This document shows positions 7,963-14,040 of a DNA stretch of 16,050 bases, in pieces. Positions within the stretch are counted from its first letter, which is position 1. Each line of letters opens with the position of its first letter. The DNA is taken from positions 1-16,050 of the forward strand of contig JAFYYE010000114.1 in assembly GCA_017557715.1 (NCBI GenBank), given 5' to 3'. Position numbers and translations under genes: made by a program. The stretch is from Pseudobutyrivibrio sp. Lineage in GTDB: Bacteria; Bacillota; Clostridia; Lachnospirales; Lachnospiraceae. The notes under the pieces are model-generated. The model had not been told where the DNA came from, made no database searches, and worked only from the letters and a program-made list of their open reading frames with translations.

Positions 7963-7996
7963 ATTCTATAGCTATCCCTGTTACAAACTAGTTACA
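7963..7996 (-). promoter_or_regulatory. WalR-like direct repeat plus -10 box before the lectin-pilin gene
   Basis: Minus strand: TGTAAC at 7991-7996, five bases, TGTAAC at 7980-7985, eleven bases, then TAGAAT (7963-7968). It is the same arrangement, base for base in the key positions, as upstream of the 742-residue pilin-like gene. No -35 hexamer is recognisable at 17 bases (CTAGTT). The predicted leader before the start codon is about 50 bases. Confidence 0.6.
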
Positions 7997-8019
7997 CTTT
8001 CCAAAAAGATTTTCAATAT

Positions 8020-9714
8020 TTAATTTGTTCTAAATCTGTAGCCCTCGCTAGGTAGCGACACCGGTGAATTGCTTGTAGCAAAAACTCTCGCCTTAATAGT
8101 GTAGATAGTATCCGATTCCAATCCATCAAAGCTTATTGTTCCATCACCCAATGGGCGCTTCCATCCAAAGCCTTCTATCTCATTTCCATCCTCATCATAG
8201 ATGCGATATTCCTGAGCAAATAACTGCAAGCCTCCAAGTGGAAGGCTAAGTGTTACAGAATTTTCTCCAATAGAAACCACTTCATCTGAATCTGGAATAT
8301 CCTGAATAGCAGTTGGGCGAGGACTGATTTTTACATTTATCACCTCATCTGCATTATCAAGCCTTGTAATCGTCAATGTTTTTCCAGCAAAATCATATCG
8401 ATTACCATAGTTATCCACAGCTTTAAATGTGATATGTCCCAGTGCATTAGTGCGGACAATAAAGGTTTTATCTTCACCATCTACATTTATCTTATAGACA
8501 GCATCCTGCTTGAGCCCTTCAATAAGCTCTCCTATATAATTGATATTTCCACTGTTTGTTGTGACGCCAATGCTTGCAGCATCACCTACTGAAAACATAA
8601 AGCTGATAGTCTCACCAGCTGGCACATTAAACCAGGACATAGTCATTCCTGCATCAATACCTAAAGATTCTGTGCAAATATTATCTATATACTCACCGTT
8701 AACAGTGATATTTCCAGTTCCTTCATTAAAACTAAAGAACTGGCGCTCATTATAATGTCCAAGCCAAAACTCAAAATCGTCGCATGTAATTGGTGTAATT
8801 ACAAATCCAGGATTGCTTCCTGCTGCCTGGCTGGATGAGCCTGCTCCTACCATAGTAATGTTGTCTATAGTGTTATCTGATTTCTTGTTCACCTCAAGGG
8901 CTGCAAAATCTGCATGGGCTCTCGATGTGACATCATTCCCAAGCATAGTGTCACAGCCAAATGAAAAGGCAGTCTGACCCTCAGCCAAATCTGCATCTAT
9001 ATAAATTTCGTAAGGATTGCTCTCAGAAAAACTTACAAGCACATCATCTAACTTGGCAGCCTCATAATCTGTTGCTGGCGCATCAGAATTAGAAGTGACC
9101 ATCTTCCAGCCAGAAGAATACGAGGTCTGAATCATATATTCTTTGCCAGCCTTTTCGTACAAGCCTGCAACATCAAAGCTTGTTCCATCTGCGCTTAATC
9201 CATAGGCAATATATCCGTTACTAATGTACCAAGGCATGTGTGGGCTGGTCCATGTTCTGCCAAGAGAATCAGTTTCGCTCTCATTGGCGCACTTAAACAT
9301 TCCTATTACCTGGACTGCCTTACTCTCTTCACCGTTTACAAGACATCTGTACCATCTTCCGCTAGTTGGAGATGGGTTCTCAAATACCTGCTCTGTGCCA
9401 TTCTTCAGATTTGTCCACTGCTCCTTATCATCACTATACTGCCACTGATAAGTCGCATCACTTATGCTTGATGACACCTGCACAGCGAAAGTTACACCCT
9501 CACTGGATTTTTTCGCATAAGGGTAGCCATCATTTCCTATATAATTAACAGTATCATTTATATACATTTCATCTACTGACAGCTCTTCTACTGGTGTATC
9601 ACCGTCATCCGCCATCGTAACTGGAGGCTGGACGCTGCTTTCCTGAATAAAATTGTCATCAGCTGCAAAAGAAACTGGAACTGCCATTCCAATAAGGATG
9701 ACCATAATCACCAC
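8020..9714 (-). CDS. Secreted Ig-like/FN3 surface protein, 5' end disrupted by an in-frame stop
   Basis: The open frame gives 564 residues from a GTG at 9714, but that start leaves a signal peptide with no basic n-region (VVIMVILIGMAVPVSFA, then ADD) and has no proper ribosome site. The codons just upstream (NPKILKHALAT) would supply the basic part, yet no ATG, GTG or TTG lies between them and a TAA at 9754-9756. Beyond that TAA the same frame continues to an ATG at 9858 with a good GAGAGGG. The gene may therefore carry a nonsense mutation or sequence error, or restart internally (ATG 9705 is another choice). The mature part shows an Ig-like domain near residues 70-138 (ATYQWQYSDD, GRWYRCLVNG), a middle region of about 300 residues I cannot assign, and an FN3-like end (485-564). 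There is no LPXTG or membrane anchor, so it would be released or held non-covalently. No clear terminator follows; some read-through into the lectin-pilin gene 115 bases on is possible. Confidence 0.75.
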   Translation of the reverse strand: MVIMVILIGMAVPVSFAADDNFIQESSVQPPVTMADDGDTPVEELSVDEMYINDTVNYIGNDGYPYAKKSSEGVTFAVQVSSSISDATYQWQYSDDKEQWTNLKNGTEQVFENPSPTSGRWYRCLVNGEESKAVQVIGMFKCANESETDSLGRTWTSPHMPWYISNGYIAYGLSADGTSFDVAGLYEKAGKEYMIQTSYSSGWKMVTSNSDAPATDYEAAKLDDVLVSFSESNPYEIYIDADLAEGQTAFSFGCDTMLGNDVTSRAHADFAALEVNKKSDNTIDNITMVGAGSSSQAAGSNPGFVITPITCDDFEFWLGHYNERQFFSFNEGTGNITVNGEYIDNICTESLGIDAGMTMSWFNVPAGETISFMFSVGDAASIGVTTNSGNINYIGELIEGLKQDAVYKINVDGEDKTFIVRTNALGHITFKAVDNYGNRYDFAGKTLTITRLDNADEVINVKISPRPTAIQDIPDSDEVVSIGENSVTLSLPLGGLQLFAQEYRIYDEDGNEIEGFGWKRPLGDGTISFDGLESDTIYTIKARVFATSNSPVSLPSEGYRFRTN

Positions 9715-9753
9715 TGTGGCTAATGCATGCTTTAAAATTTTGGGATTACTATG

Positions 9754-9858
9754 TTAGAAATATAATTTAAGAAAATATATATGACGCTTAAAGCCCCTAA
9801 CAAAGGCTTTGCATAGACATTTAAAAAAATCTTTCTTAGACAATTTCACACCTGCCAT
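9754..9858 (-). CDS. 34-codon basic small ORF in frame with the downstream secreted protein
   Basis: ATG at 9858 has GAGAGGG four bases upstream, the best ribosome site before the Ig/FN3 gene. It encodes 34 residues rich in Lys, Arg and Phe (start MAGVKLSKKDFF) and ends at TAA 9754-9756. The frame is the same as the Ig/FN3 protein, and reading through the TAA would give one protein of 612 codons with the stop at codon 35. It may be the original N-terminus cut by a nonsense mutation, or a leader peptide. A run of seven T lies within it. I do not recognise the peptide. Confidence 0.4.
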   Translation of the reverse strand: MAGVKLSKKDFFKCLCKAFVRGFKRHIYFLKLYF

Positions 9859-9905
9859 AGAACCCTCTCTTCTTTTGTAAAAACCATTAACCACAAAACA
9901 AGGAG

Positions 9906-9940
9906 ATTCTACAGTGCAGGTGTGTTATATTTTTGTTTTA
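9906..9940 (-). promoter_or_regulatory. Possible promoter with degenerate WalR-like half-sites before the Ig/FN3 gene
   Basis: Minus strand: TAAAAC (9935-9940), five bases, TATAAC (9924-9929), twelve bases, TAGAAT (9906-9911). The 11-bp period matches the boxes before the two LPSTG genes, but the half-sites depart from TGTWAH and the last spacing is one base longer. The -10 is placed to start transcription about 40 bases before ATG 9858, which supports that ATG as the original start. Confidence 0.35.
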
Positions 9941-9946
9941 ATTTTG

Positions 9947-10004
9947 AATTATTTGTGAGACTGGTAACAATGTTCTCATGCAGGTATTTTACTCACAAAT
10001 TATT
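9947..10004 (-). repeat. 13-bp inverted repeat after the CoA-transferase gene, possible terminator
   Basis: Arms AATTATTTGTGAG (9947-9959) and CTCACAAATTATT (9992-10004) pair at 12 of 13 positions around a 32-base loop, starting 8 bases past the CoA-transferase stop codon. On the minus strand no T-run follows, so it is a poor intrinsic terminator for that gene. On the plus strand the stem runs into TTTTTT, although no plus-strand gene ends here. It could stabilise the 3' end of the message or be an operator. Confidence 0.5.
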
Positions 10005-10012
10005 TTTTACGT

Positions 10013-11353
10013 CTATTTATTAGAACGTCTCCAGATGTTCATCTTCTCTGCTTCAGCAATAAGCTCATCTCTGAAATCTGGGTGAGCAATAGAGATAATC
10101 TTCTCTGCACGCTCCCAAGCTGAAAGCCCCTTGAGACAAACCTTACCATACTCTGTAACAAGATAATGTGTGTTTGCACGAGTATCAGTAACAATAGAAC
10201 CCTCAGCAAGTGTAGGACGGATACGGCTCTTTACAGTACCATCCTTTGTTGTGAATGTAGATGATAAGCAAACAAAGCTCTTACCACCATTTGAAAGGTA
10301 AGCTCCAAGTACGAAGTCAAGCTGTCCGCCTGCTCCTGAAATGTGCTTTGTTCCAGCAGACTCTGCATTAATCTGACCAAATAAATCCACATCTACTGCA
10401 TTATTAATAGAAATGAAATTATCAAGAGCTGAAATCTTACGGATGTCGTTTGTGTAATCAACAGGCGCACTCATAAGCTCAGGATTCTCATCCATGTAAT
10501 CGTACATCTTCTTTGTACCAGCACCGAAAGCGTATGTCTGACGGAAACGGTCGATATTCTTCTTTGCACCAGTAATCTTTCCAGCCTTAGCGATATCAAC
10601 AAATGCATCAACGTACATCTCTGTATGAACACCAAGGTCCTTAAGATCAGACTCTGCAATCATAGCACCAACTGTGTTAGGCATACCACCGATACCAAGC
10701 TGTAAGCAGGCTCCGTTTGGAATCTCCTCAACGATAAGCTTAGCAACTGCCTTATCTACATCTGTAGGTGCTCCGCCGCCACCCATCTCAAGGATAGCTG
10801 GATTCTCGCCCTCAACGATAGCGTCAACCTTTGAAATGTGAACGCCCTCTTCGAAGCCACCAAGGCAACGAGGCATGTTCTCATTAACCTCTACGATGAT
10901 GTGCTTTGACTTCTCAACTGCAGCCATAAGGTGTGAAGCGTTTGGTCCGAAGTTGAAATATCCATGGTTGTCCATTGGAGCTGTCACAATCATAAGAACA
11001 TCGTTTGGCTCGATGTGCTCTCTATAATATCTAGGAAGCTCAGAATATCTGATTGGTGCATAGAAAGAACAGCCTCTTGAAATAAGCTTTCTTTCAATAC
11101 CACCCATGTGCCATGAGTTCCATGTGAAGTGCTCGCCTGCATCCTCGCGCTCAAAAATAGCAGGAAGCTTCATTAAAATACCACCACGCACCTTGATATC
11201 TCTAAGTTCATCTGTGCGAGCAGCAAGTGCTTTATCTAATGCATCTGGTGTGCCAGTGCACCAGCCATAATCTACCCAATCACCGCTCTTAACTACCTTT
11301 ACAGCCTCTGCTGCAGTAGTAAGCTTTTTCTTGTACTCAGCTTGAAAATCCAT
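10013..11353 (-). CDS. but: Butyryl-CoA:acetate CoA-transferase
   Basis: A 446-residue cytoplasmic enzyme of the usual length. It moves CoA from butyryl-CoA to acetate, giving butyrate and acetyl-CoA, the last step of butyrate formation in many gut and rumen Lachnospiraceae. Diagnostic blocks are GEHFTWNSWHMGG (73-85), QLGIGGMPNTVG (218-229), HTEMYVDAFVDIAKAG (243-258), where Glu245 aligns with the catalytic Glu of the family, and GAGGQLDFVLGA (340-351). The first and third blocks are the regions classically used as markers for this gene in butyrate producers. 4-Hydroxybutyrate CoA-transferases are close relatives, but these blocks favour the butyryl-CoA type. Start ATG 11353 has GGAGG five bases upstream, and a good promoter lies just before it. 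It is transcribed divergently from a thioesterase gene; no other butyrate-pathway gene is in the window. Confidence 0.93.
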   Translation of the reverse strand: MDFQAEYKKKLTTAAEAVKVVKSGDWVDYGWCTGTPDALDKALAARTDELRDIKVRGGILMKLPAIFEREDAGEHFTWNSWHMGGIERKLISRGCSFYAPIRYSELPRYYREHIEPNDVLMIVTAPMDNHGYFNFGPNASHLMAAVEKSKHIIVEVNENMPRCLGGFEEGVHISKVDAIVEGENPAILEMGGGGAPTDVDKAVAKLIVEEIPNGACLQLGIGGMPNTVGAMIAESDLKDLGVHTEMYVDAFVDIAKAGKITGAKKNIDRFRQTYAFGAGTKKMYDYMDENPELMSAPVDYTNDIRKISALDNFISINNAVDVDLFGQINAESAGTKHISGAGGQLDFVLGAYLSNGGKSFVCLSSTFTTKDGTVKSRIRPTLAEGSIVTDTRANTHYLVTEYGKVCLKGLSAWERAEKIISIAHPDFRDELIAEAEKMNIWRRSNK

Positions 11354-11391
11354 AATAACCTCCGCTCGTTAAAAATTTATCAATTAGCTAT

Positions 11392-11420
11392 ATTCTATCA
11401 CTTCTACATTCTCTATTCAA
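11392..11420 (-). promoter_or_regulatory. Sigma-A-type promoter for the CoA-transferase gene
   Basis: Minus strand: TTGAAT (11415-11420), 17 bases, TAGAAT (11392-11397), with an extended TGA directly before the -10. This is the best-formed promoter in the window and fits a highly expressed catabolic gene. The leader is about 32 bases. Confidence 0.75.
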
Positions 11421-11444
11421 CGTCTTTTATTTCACCTAATTTTC

Positions 11445-11474
11445 TTATTCGGTTTTAAATTGTAGTGATATAAT
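11445..11474 (+). promoter_or_regulatory. Extended -10 promoter for the thioesterase gene
   Basis: TGATATAAT (11466-11474) is an extended -10 with a perfect TATAAT. A weak TTATTC lies 18 bases upstream (11445-11450). The start codon at 11506 is about 25 bases past the predicted transcription start. It does not overlap the divergent CoA-transferase promoter, but the two sit within about 85 bases. Confidence 0.65.
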
Positions 11475-11505
11475 AATGGTAGGAATTTCATCAGGAGGTA
11501 AGACG

Positions 11506-11961
11506 ATGGCAAAACAAGAAATTGAAGTTGCTGGTGCTAAGAGGCAGATTAAGATTACCCCTTTTGAGCATCACACAAGATATCACGAAACAGATCAACA
11601 GGGTATCATCCACACATCCAACTATGCCAACTGGCTGGAGGATGCAAGAATGAATTTAATGGAGCAAATGGGACTGGGCTTTAAACAGATGATTGAAATG
11701 GAAATCAGTTCTCCTATTGTTTCACAATCCATTGAGCACAGAAGTCCCATCAAATTTGATGAGACAGTTATTATAGATACAAAGCTCATTTCCTATGATG
11801 GTCACGAAATGGAAGTTGCTTATCGCATTTACGACAAAGCTACTGGCGAAGACAGAGCTGCCGCAAGAACTATTCACTGCTTTGTAAATAAATCGGGCAT
11901 ACCAATTTCAATGAAGCGTGCCTATCCAGAATTAGATACGAAATTCTTTGAATTTAAATAA
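11506..11961 (+). CDS. Hotdog-fold acyl-CoA thioesterase (YbgC/4HBT-like)
   Basis: A 151-residue protein, the only clear plus-strand gene. ATG 11506 is chosen because AGGAGG lies seven bases upstream; the longer frame from 11476 would start inside the promoter region. The pattern RYHETDQQGIIHTSNYANWLEDAR (residues 25-48, shown here across key residues Asp30, Gly33, His36, Tyr40, Trp43, Glu45) is the active-site stretch of YbgC/4-hydroxybenzoyl-CoA-type thioesterases, with Asp30 as the likely catalytic residue. It should hydrolyse a thioester of CoA in the cytoplasm; the acyl chain is unknown. Its divergent neighbour handles butyryl-CoA and acetyl-CoA, so a role in adjusting CoA-ester pools is plausible but inferred. 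It ends at a terminator shared with the convergent methyltransferase gene. Confidence 0.88.
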   Translation: MAKQEIEVAGAKRQIKITPFEHHTRYHETDQQGIIHTSNYANWLEDARMNLMEQMGLGFKQMIEMEISSPIVSQSIEHRSPIKFDETVIIDTKLISYDGHEMEVAYRIYDKATGEDRAAARTIHCFVNKSGIPISMKRAYPELDTKFFEFK

Positions 11962-11973
11962 ATATTGAGTTTG

Positions 11974-12007
11974 AAAAAGCTTCCCCTTATTATGGGGAAG
12001 CCTTTTT
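11974..12007. terminator. Bidirectional intrinsic terminator between thioesterase and methyltransferase genes
   Basis: The 8-bp perfect stem GCTTCCCC/GGGGAAGC has a 7-base loop, five A on the left and five T on the right. It can end transcripts in both directions, fitting the convergent genes that stop at 11961 and 12027. Confidence 0.9.
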
Positions 12008-12026
12008 AATGTTTTTATTCTATTAT

Positions 12027-13238
12027 CTATTTCTCGTCTACTACCTGGAATACCAAGAATTTCAAGTAATAACTTTCGTCTGCAGCCCAAAGAATTGGAT
12101 GGTCAGGAGCCTGAGTTCTAAACTCTACCTGACGAAGGCGCTTATGCGCTGCCTGAGCTGCCTGTCCAATTACCTTTATAAATAAATCCTGAGTCATAAA
12201 ATGTGAACATGAGCATGTAGCGAGATAGCCGCCATCCTTTACAAGCTTCAAGCCCTTCATATTAATCTCACGGTATCCTTTAATGGCGTTCTTTGTAGCT
12301 TCTCTTGATTTTGTGAAAGCAGGTGGGTCAAGAATAACCACATCAAATTTCTCTCCTGCTTCAGCAAGCTTTGGAAGCTCATCTAAAACATTTGCCTGCT
12401 TAAACTTTACAGTAGAATCAAGTCCATTGAGCTTTGCATTTGCTGTAGCCTGAGCCACTGCAAAATCTGAAATATCAAGACCTGTAACCTCAGCTGCACC
12501 ACCGATACCTGCATTAAGTGCAAATGTACCCATGTGTGTAAAGCAATCGAGAACTCTCTTATCCTTACATAATCTCTGGATGCTGAGACGATTATATTTC
12601 TGGTCTAAGAAGAAACCAGTCTTCTGACCATTTACCACATCTACCATGTAGTGAACACCGTTTTCCACGATTTCTACATTGGTATCAAACTCATCACCGA
12701 TGAATCCCTTATATGGTGCAAGCCCTTCCTTTGTGCGAACCTTTGCATCACTTCTTTCATAGACACCACGAATCTTAAAGCCATCAGCAGTCATGATTTT
12801 CTTTAACATATCAACAATCTTAAGCTTTAGTTTATCGATACCAAGGGCAAGTGACTCCACAACAAGTACATCATCGTACTTATCAATAACAAGTCCTGGC
12901 AAGAAATCTGCCTCGCCAAATATCACACGACAACAGTTTAAATCAACTGGAAGTAAGACTGACTTGCGATACTCCCATGCATTTTTCACTCTCATATATA
13001 AGAAGTCATCATCAATCAGCTGGTCCTTTTTTCTAGTCATCATACGAACTCTGATTTTAGAGTTTGTATTGATGAAGCCTCGGCCCATCATATATCCATC
13101 AAAATCGTGGACAATAACTATGTCACCATTTTCAAAGGTACCCATAACACTATCGATTTCGTTATCAAAAATCCAAGCGCCCCCTGCCTTTATAGTGCGT
13201 CCTTCTCCCTTTTTTAATGTAACAATTGCTTCTGACAT
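12027..13238 (-). CDS. rlmI: RlmI-like class I SAM-dependent rRNA (cytosine-C5) methyltransferase
   Basis: A 403-residue protein, close to the 396 residues of E. coli RlmI, which methylates C5 of a cytosine (1962, E. coli numbering) in 23S rRNA. The N-terminal 75 residues are PUA-like (AGGAWIFDNEI, GRGFINTNSKIRVR). A central domain follows, including GQKTGFFLDQ (204-213), then the Rossmann methyltransferase: motif I VLDCFTHMGTFAL (229-241), acidic LDIS (254-257), DPPAFTKS (304-311) and CSCSHF (342-347), whose cysteines fit the catalytic site of this family. ATG 13238 is preceded by AAGGAG, which directly follows the stop of the HAD gene 14 bases upstream, so the two form an operon with probable coupled translation. 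The exact target base in this organism is inferred from the family. Confidence 0.88.
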   Translation of the reverse strand: MSEAIVTLKKGEGRTIKAGGAWIFDNEIDSVMGTFENGDIVIVHDFDGYMMGRGFINTNSKIRVRMMTRKKDQLIDDDFLYMRVKNAWEYRKSVLLPVDLNCCRVIFGEADFLPGLVIDKYDDVLVVESLALGIDKLKLKIVDMLKKIMTADGFKIRGVYERSDAKVRTKEGLAPYKGFIGDEFDTNVEIVENGVHYMVDVVNGQKTGFFLDQKYNRLSIQRLCKDKRVLDCFTHMGTFALNAGIGGAAEVTGLDISDFAVAQATANAKLNGLDSTVKFKQANVLDELPKLAEAGEKFDVVILDPPAFTKSREATKNAIKGYREINMKGLKLVKDGGYLATCSCSHFMTQDLFIKVIGQAAQAAHKRLRQVEFRTQAPDHPILWAADESYYLKFLVFQVVDEK

Positions 13239-13252
13239 ATCAATACTCCTTA

Positions 13253-13906
13253 TTAATCAAATAATGTTTTTAAATCCAGCAGGCAATCCAGCCTTTTATA
13301 AAGGATTTTTCTAAGCCCCTCATCTGGCTCTGTTAAATCTGGAATCATAATAACATTACAGCCAGCGCGGTAAGCACTAAGGCAGCCGTTAGGGGAATCC
13401 TCCACTGCAAAGGTCTGCTCTGGAGGTAAGTTTAATTCCTTGCAGGCATGAGCATAAATATCTGGGGCTGGCTTGCCGACCTTAACCATATCTGCGCAAA
13501 CCACTGCATTAAAATACTCGAAAAGACCAATCTTCTTAAGATAGCGCTCTGCTCTTTCTTTCACATTAGCAGTAACAAGAGCGATAAAAATGTTATTGAC
13601 TCTAAGCCACTGTAAAATTTCTTTAGCTCCTGGTTTCAGAGGAATTCCTGTTTCAGCAACTACATCCTCCACCAGCTGACGGCGATAATTACGAACCTTA
13701 ATATAATCAAAATCATCACCATACCACTCTCTAAACTGCTCTGTAGCAAAAGCGCTTCCAAGTGATCTGAGTATAAGTGGCTTTTCAGGTGTCATCTCAT
13801 ATCCGAAATGAGCCATAGCCTTTGGCCACTGCTCCTGGTAAATCTTTTCAGTATCTGTAAGTGTTCCATCTAAATCAAATAAGACAGCCTTAATCTCTTT
13901 TTCCAT
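13253..13906 (-). CDS. HAD-superfamily hydrolase, beta-phosphoglucomutase/phosphatase-like
   Basis: A 217-residue protein with all four HAD motifs: DLDGT (nucleophile Asp11, acid/base Asp13), Thr112 in VTAN, Lys145 in KVGKPAPD, and acidic EDSPNG (Glu169, Asp170). The helical cap between motifs I and II is that of subfamily I, shared by beta-phosphoglucomutases and small-molecule phosphatases, so the substrate cannot be told from sequence. ATG 13906 has AGGGTGA about six bases upstream. It is the first gene of a unit with the RlmI-like gene 14 bases downstream; no functional link between the two is evident. Confidence 0.88.
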   Translation of the reverse strand: MEKEIKAVLFDLDGTLTDTEKIYQEQWPKAMAHFGYEMTPEKPLILRSLGSAFATEQFREWYGDDFDYIKVRNYRRQLVEDVVAETGIPLKPGAKEILQWLRVNNIFIALVTANVKERAERYLKKIGLFEYFNAVVCADMVKVGKPAPDIYAHACKELNLPPEQTFAVEDSPNGCLSAYRAGCNVIMIPDLTEPDEGLRKILYKRLDCLLDLKTLFD

Positions 13907-13958
13907 ATTATTTCACCCTAGTGTCGTTCCTTCTCAAATTCATATTTTCTTCTCATTA

Positions 13959-13987
13959 ACTATACCATAGTTTACTTGCAATAAAAA
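13959..13987 (-). promoter_or_regulatory. Extended -10 promoter for the HAD/RlmI-like unit
   Basis: Minus strand: TGGTATAGT gives TGn plus TATAGT (13959-13964). A weak TTTTTA lies 17 bases upstream (13982-13987), overlapping the T-run of the terminator of the preceding gene. The leader is about 45 bases. Confidence 0.5.
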
Positions 13988-14017
13988 ATGACTGACAAGC
14001 AAAATCTTGTCAGTCAT
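13983..14017 (-). terminator. Intrinsic terminator after the starch-binding protein gene
   Basis: The perfect 12-bp stem ATGACTGACAAG/CTTGTCAGTCAT has a 6-base loop and is followed on the minus strand by TTTTTT. It begins 23 bases after the stop codon at 14041. Confidence 0.92.
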
Positions 14018-14040
14018 AAACACTTCACTTGGGAAGCATA

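Noticed and set aside
7980..7996. LytTR-type direct repeat, tempting because of the LytS-type kinase in the window
   Set aside because: LytTR sites are 9-bp motifs separated by about 10-13 bp (period near 21). The repeats here have an 11-bp period and match the WalR/OmpR-family pattern.
9911..9919. ACAGTGCAGG shared in opposite orientation with the region before the 742-residue pilin gene
   Set aside because: Only about ten bases, opposite orientation relative to the genes, and not placed alike; probably chance.
12793..13314. 173-codon plus-strand frame opposite the rRNA methyltransferase and HAD genes
   Set aside because: No ribosome site or recognisable domain; it lies opposite two genes with complete catalytic motifs.
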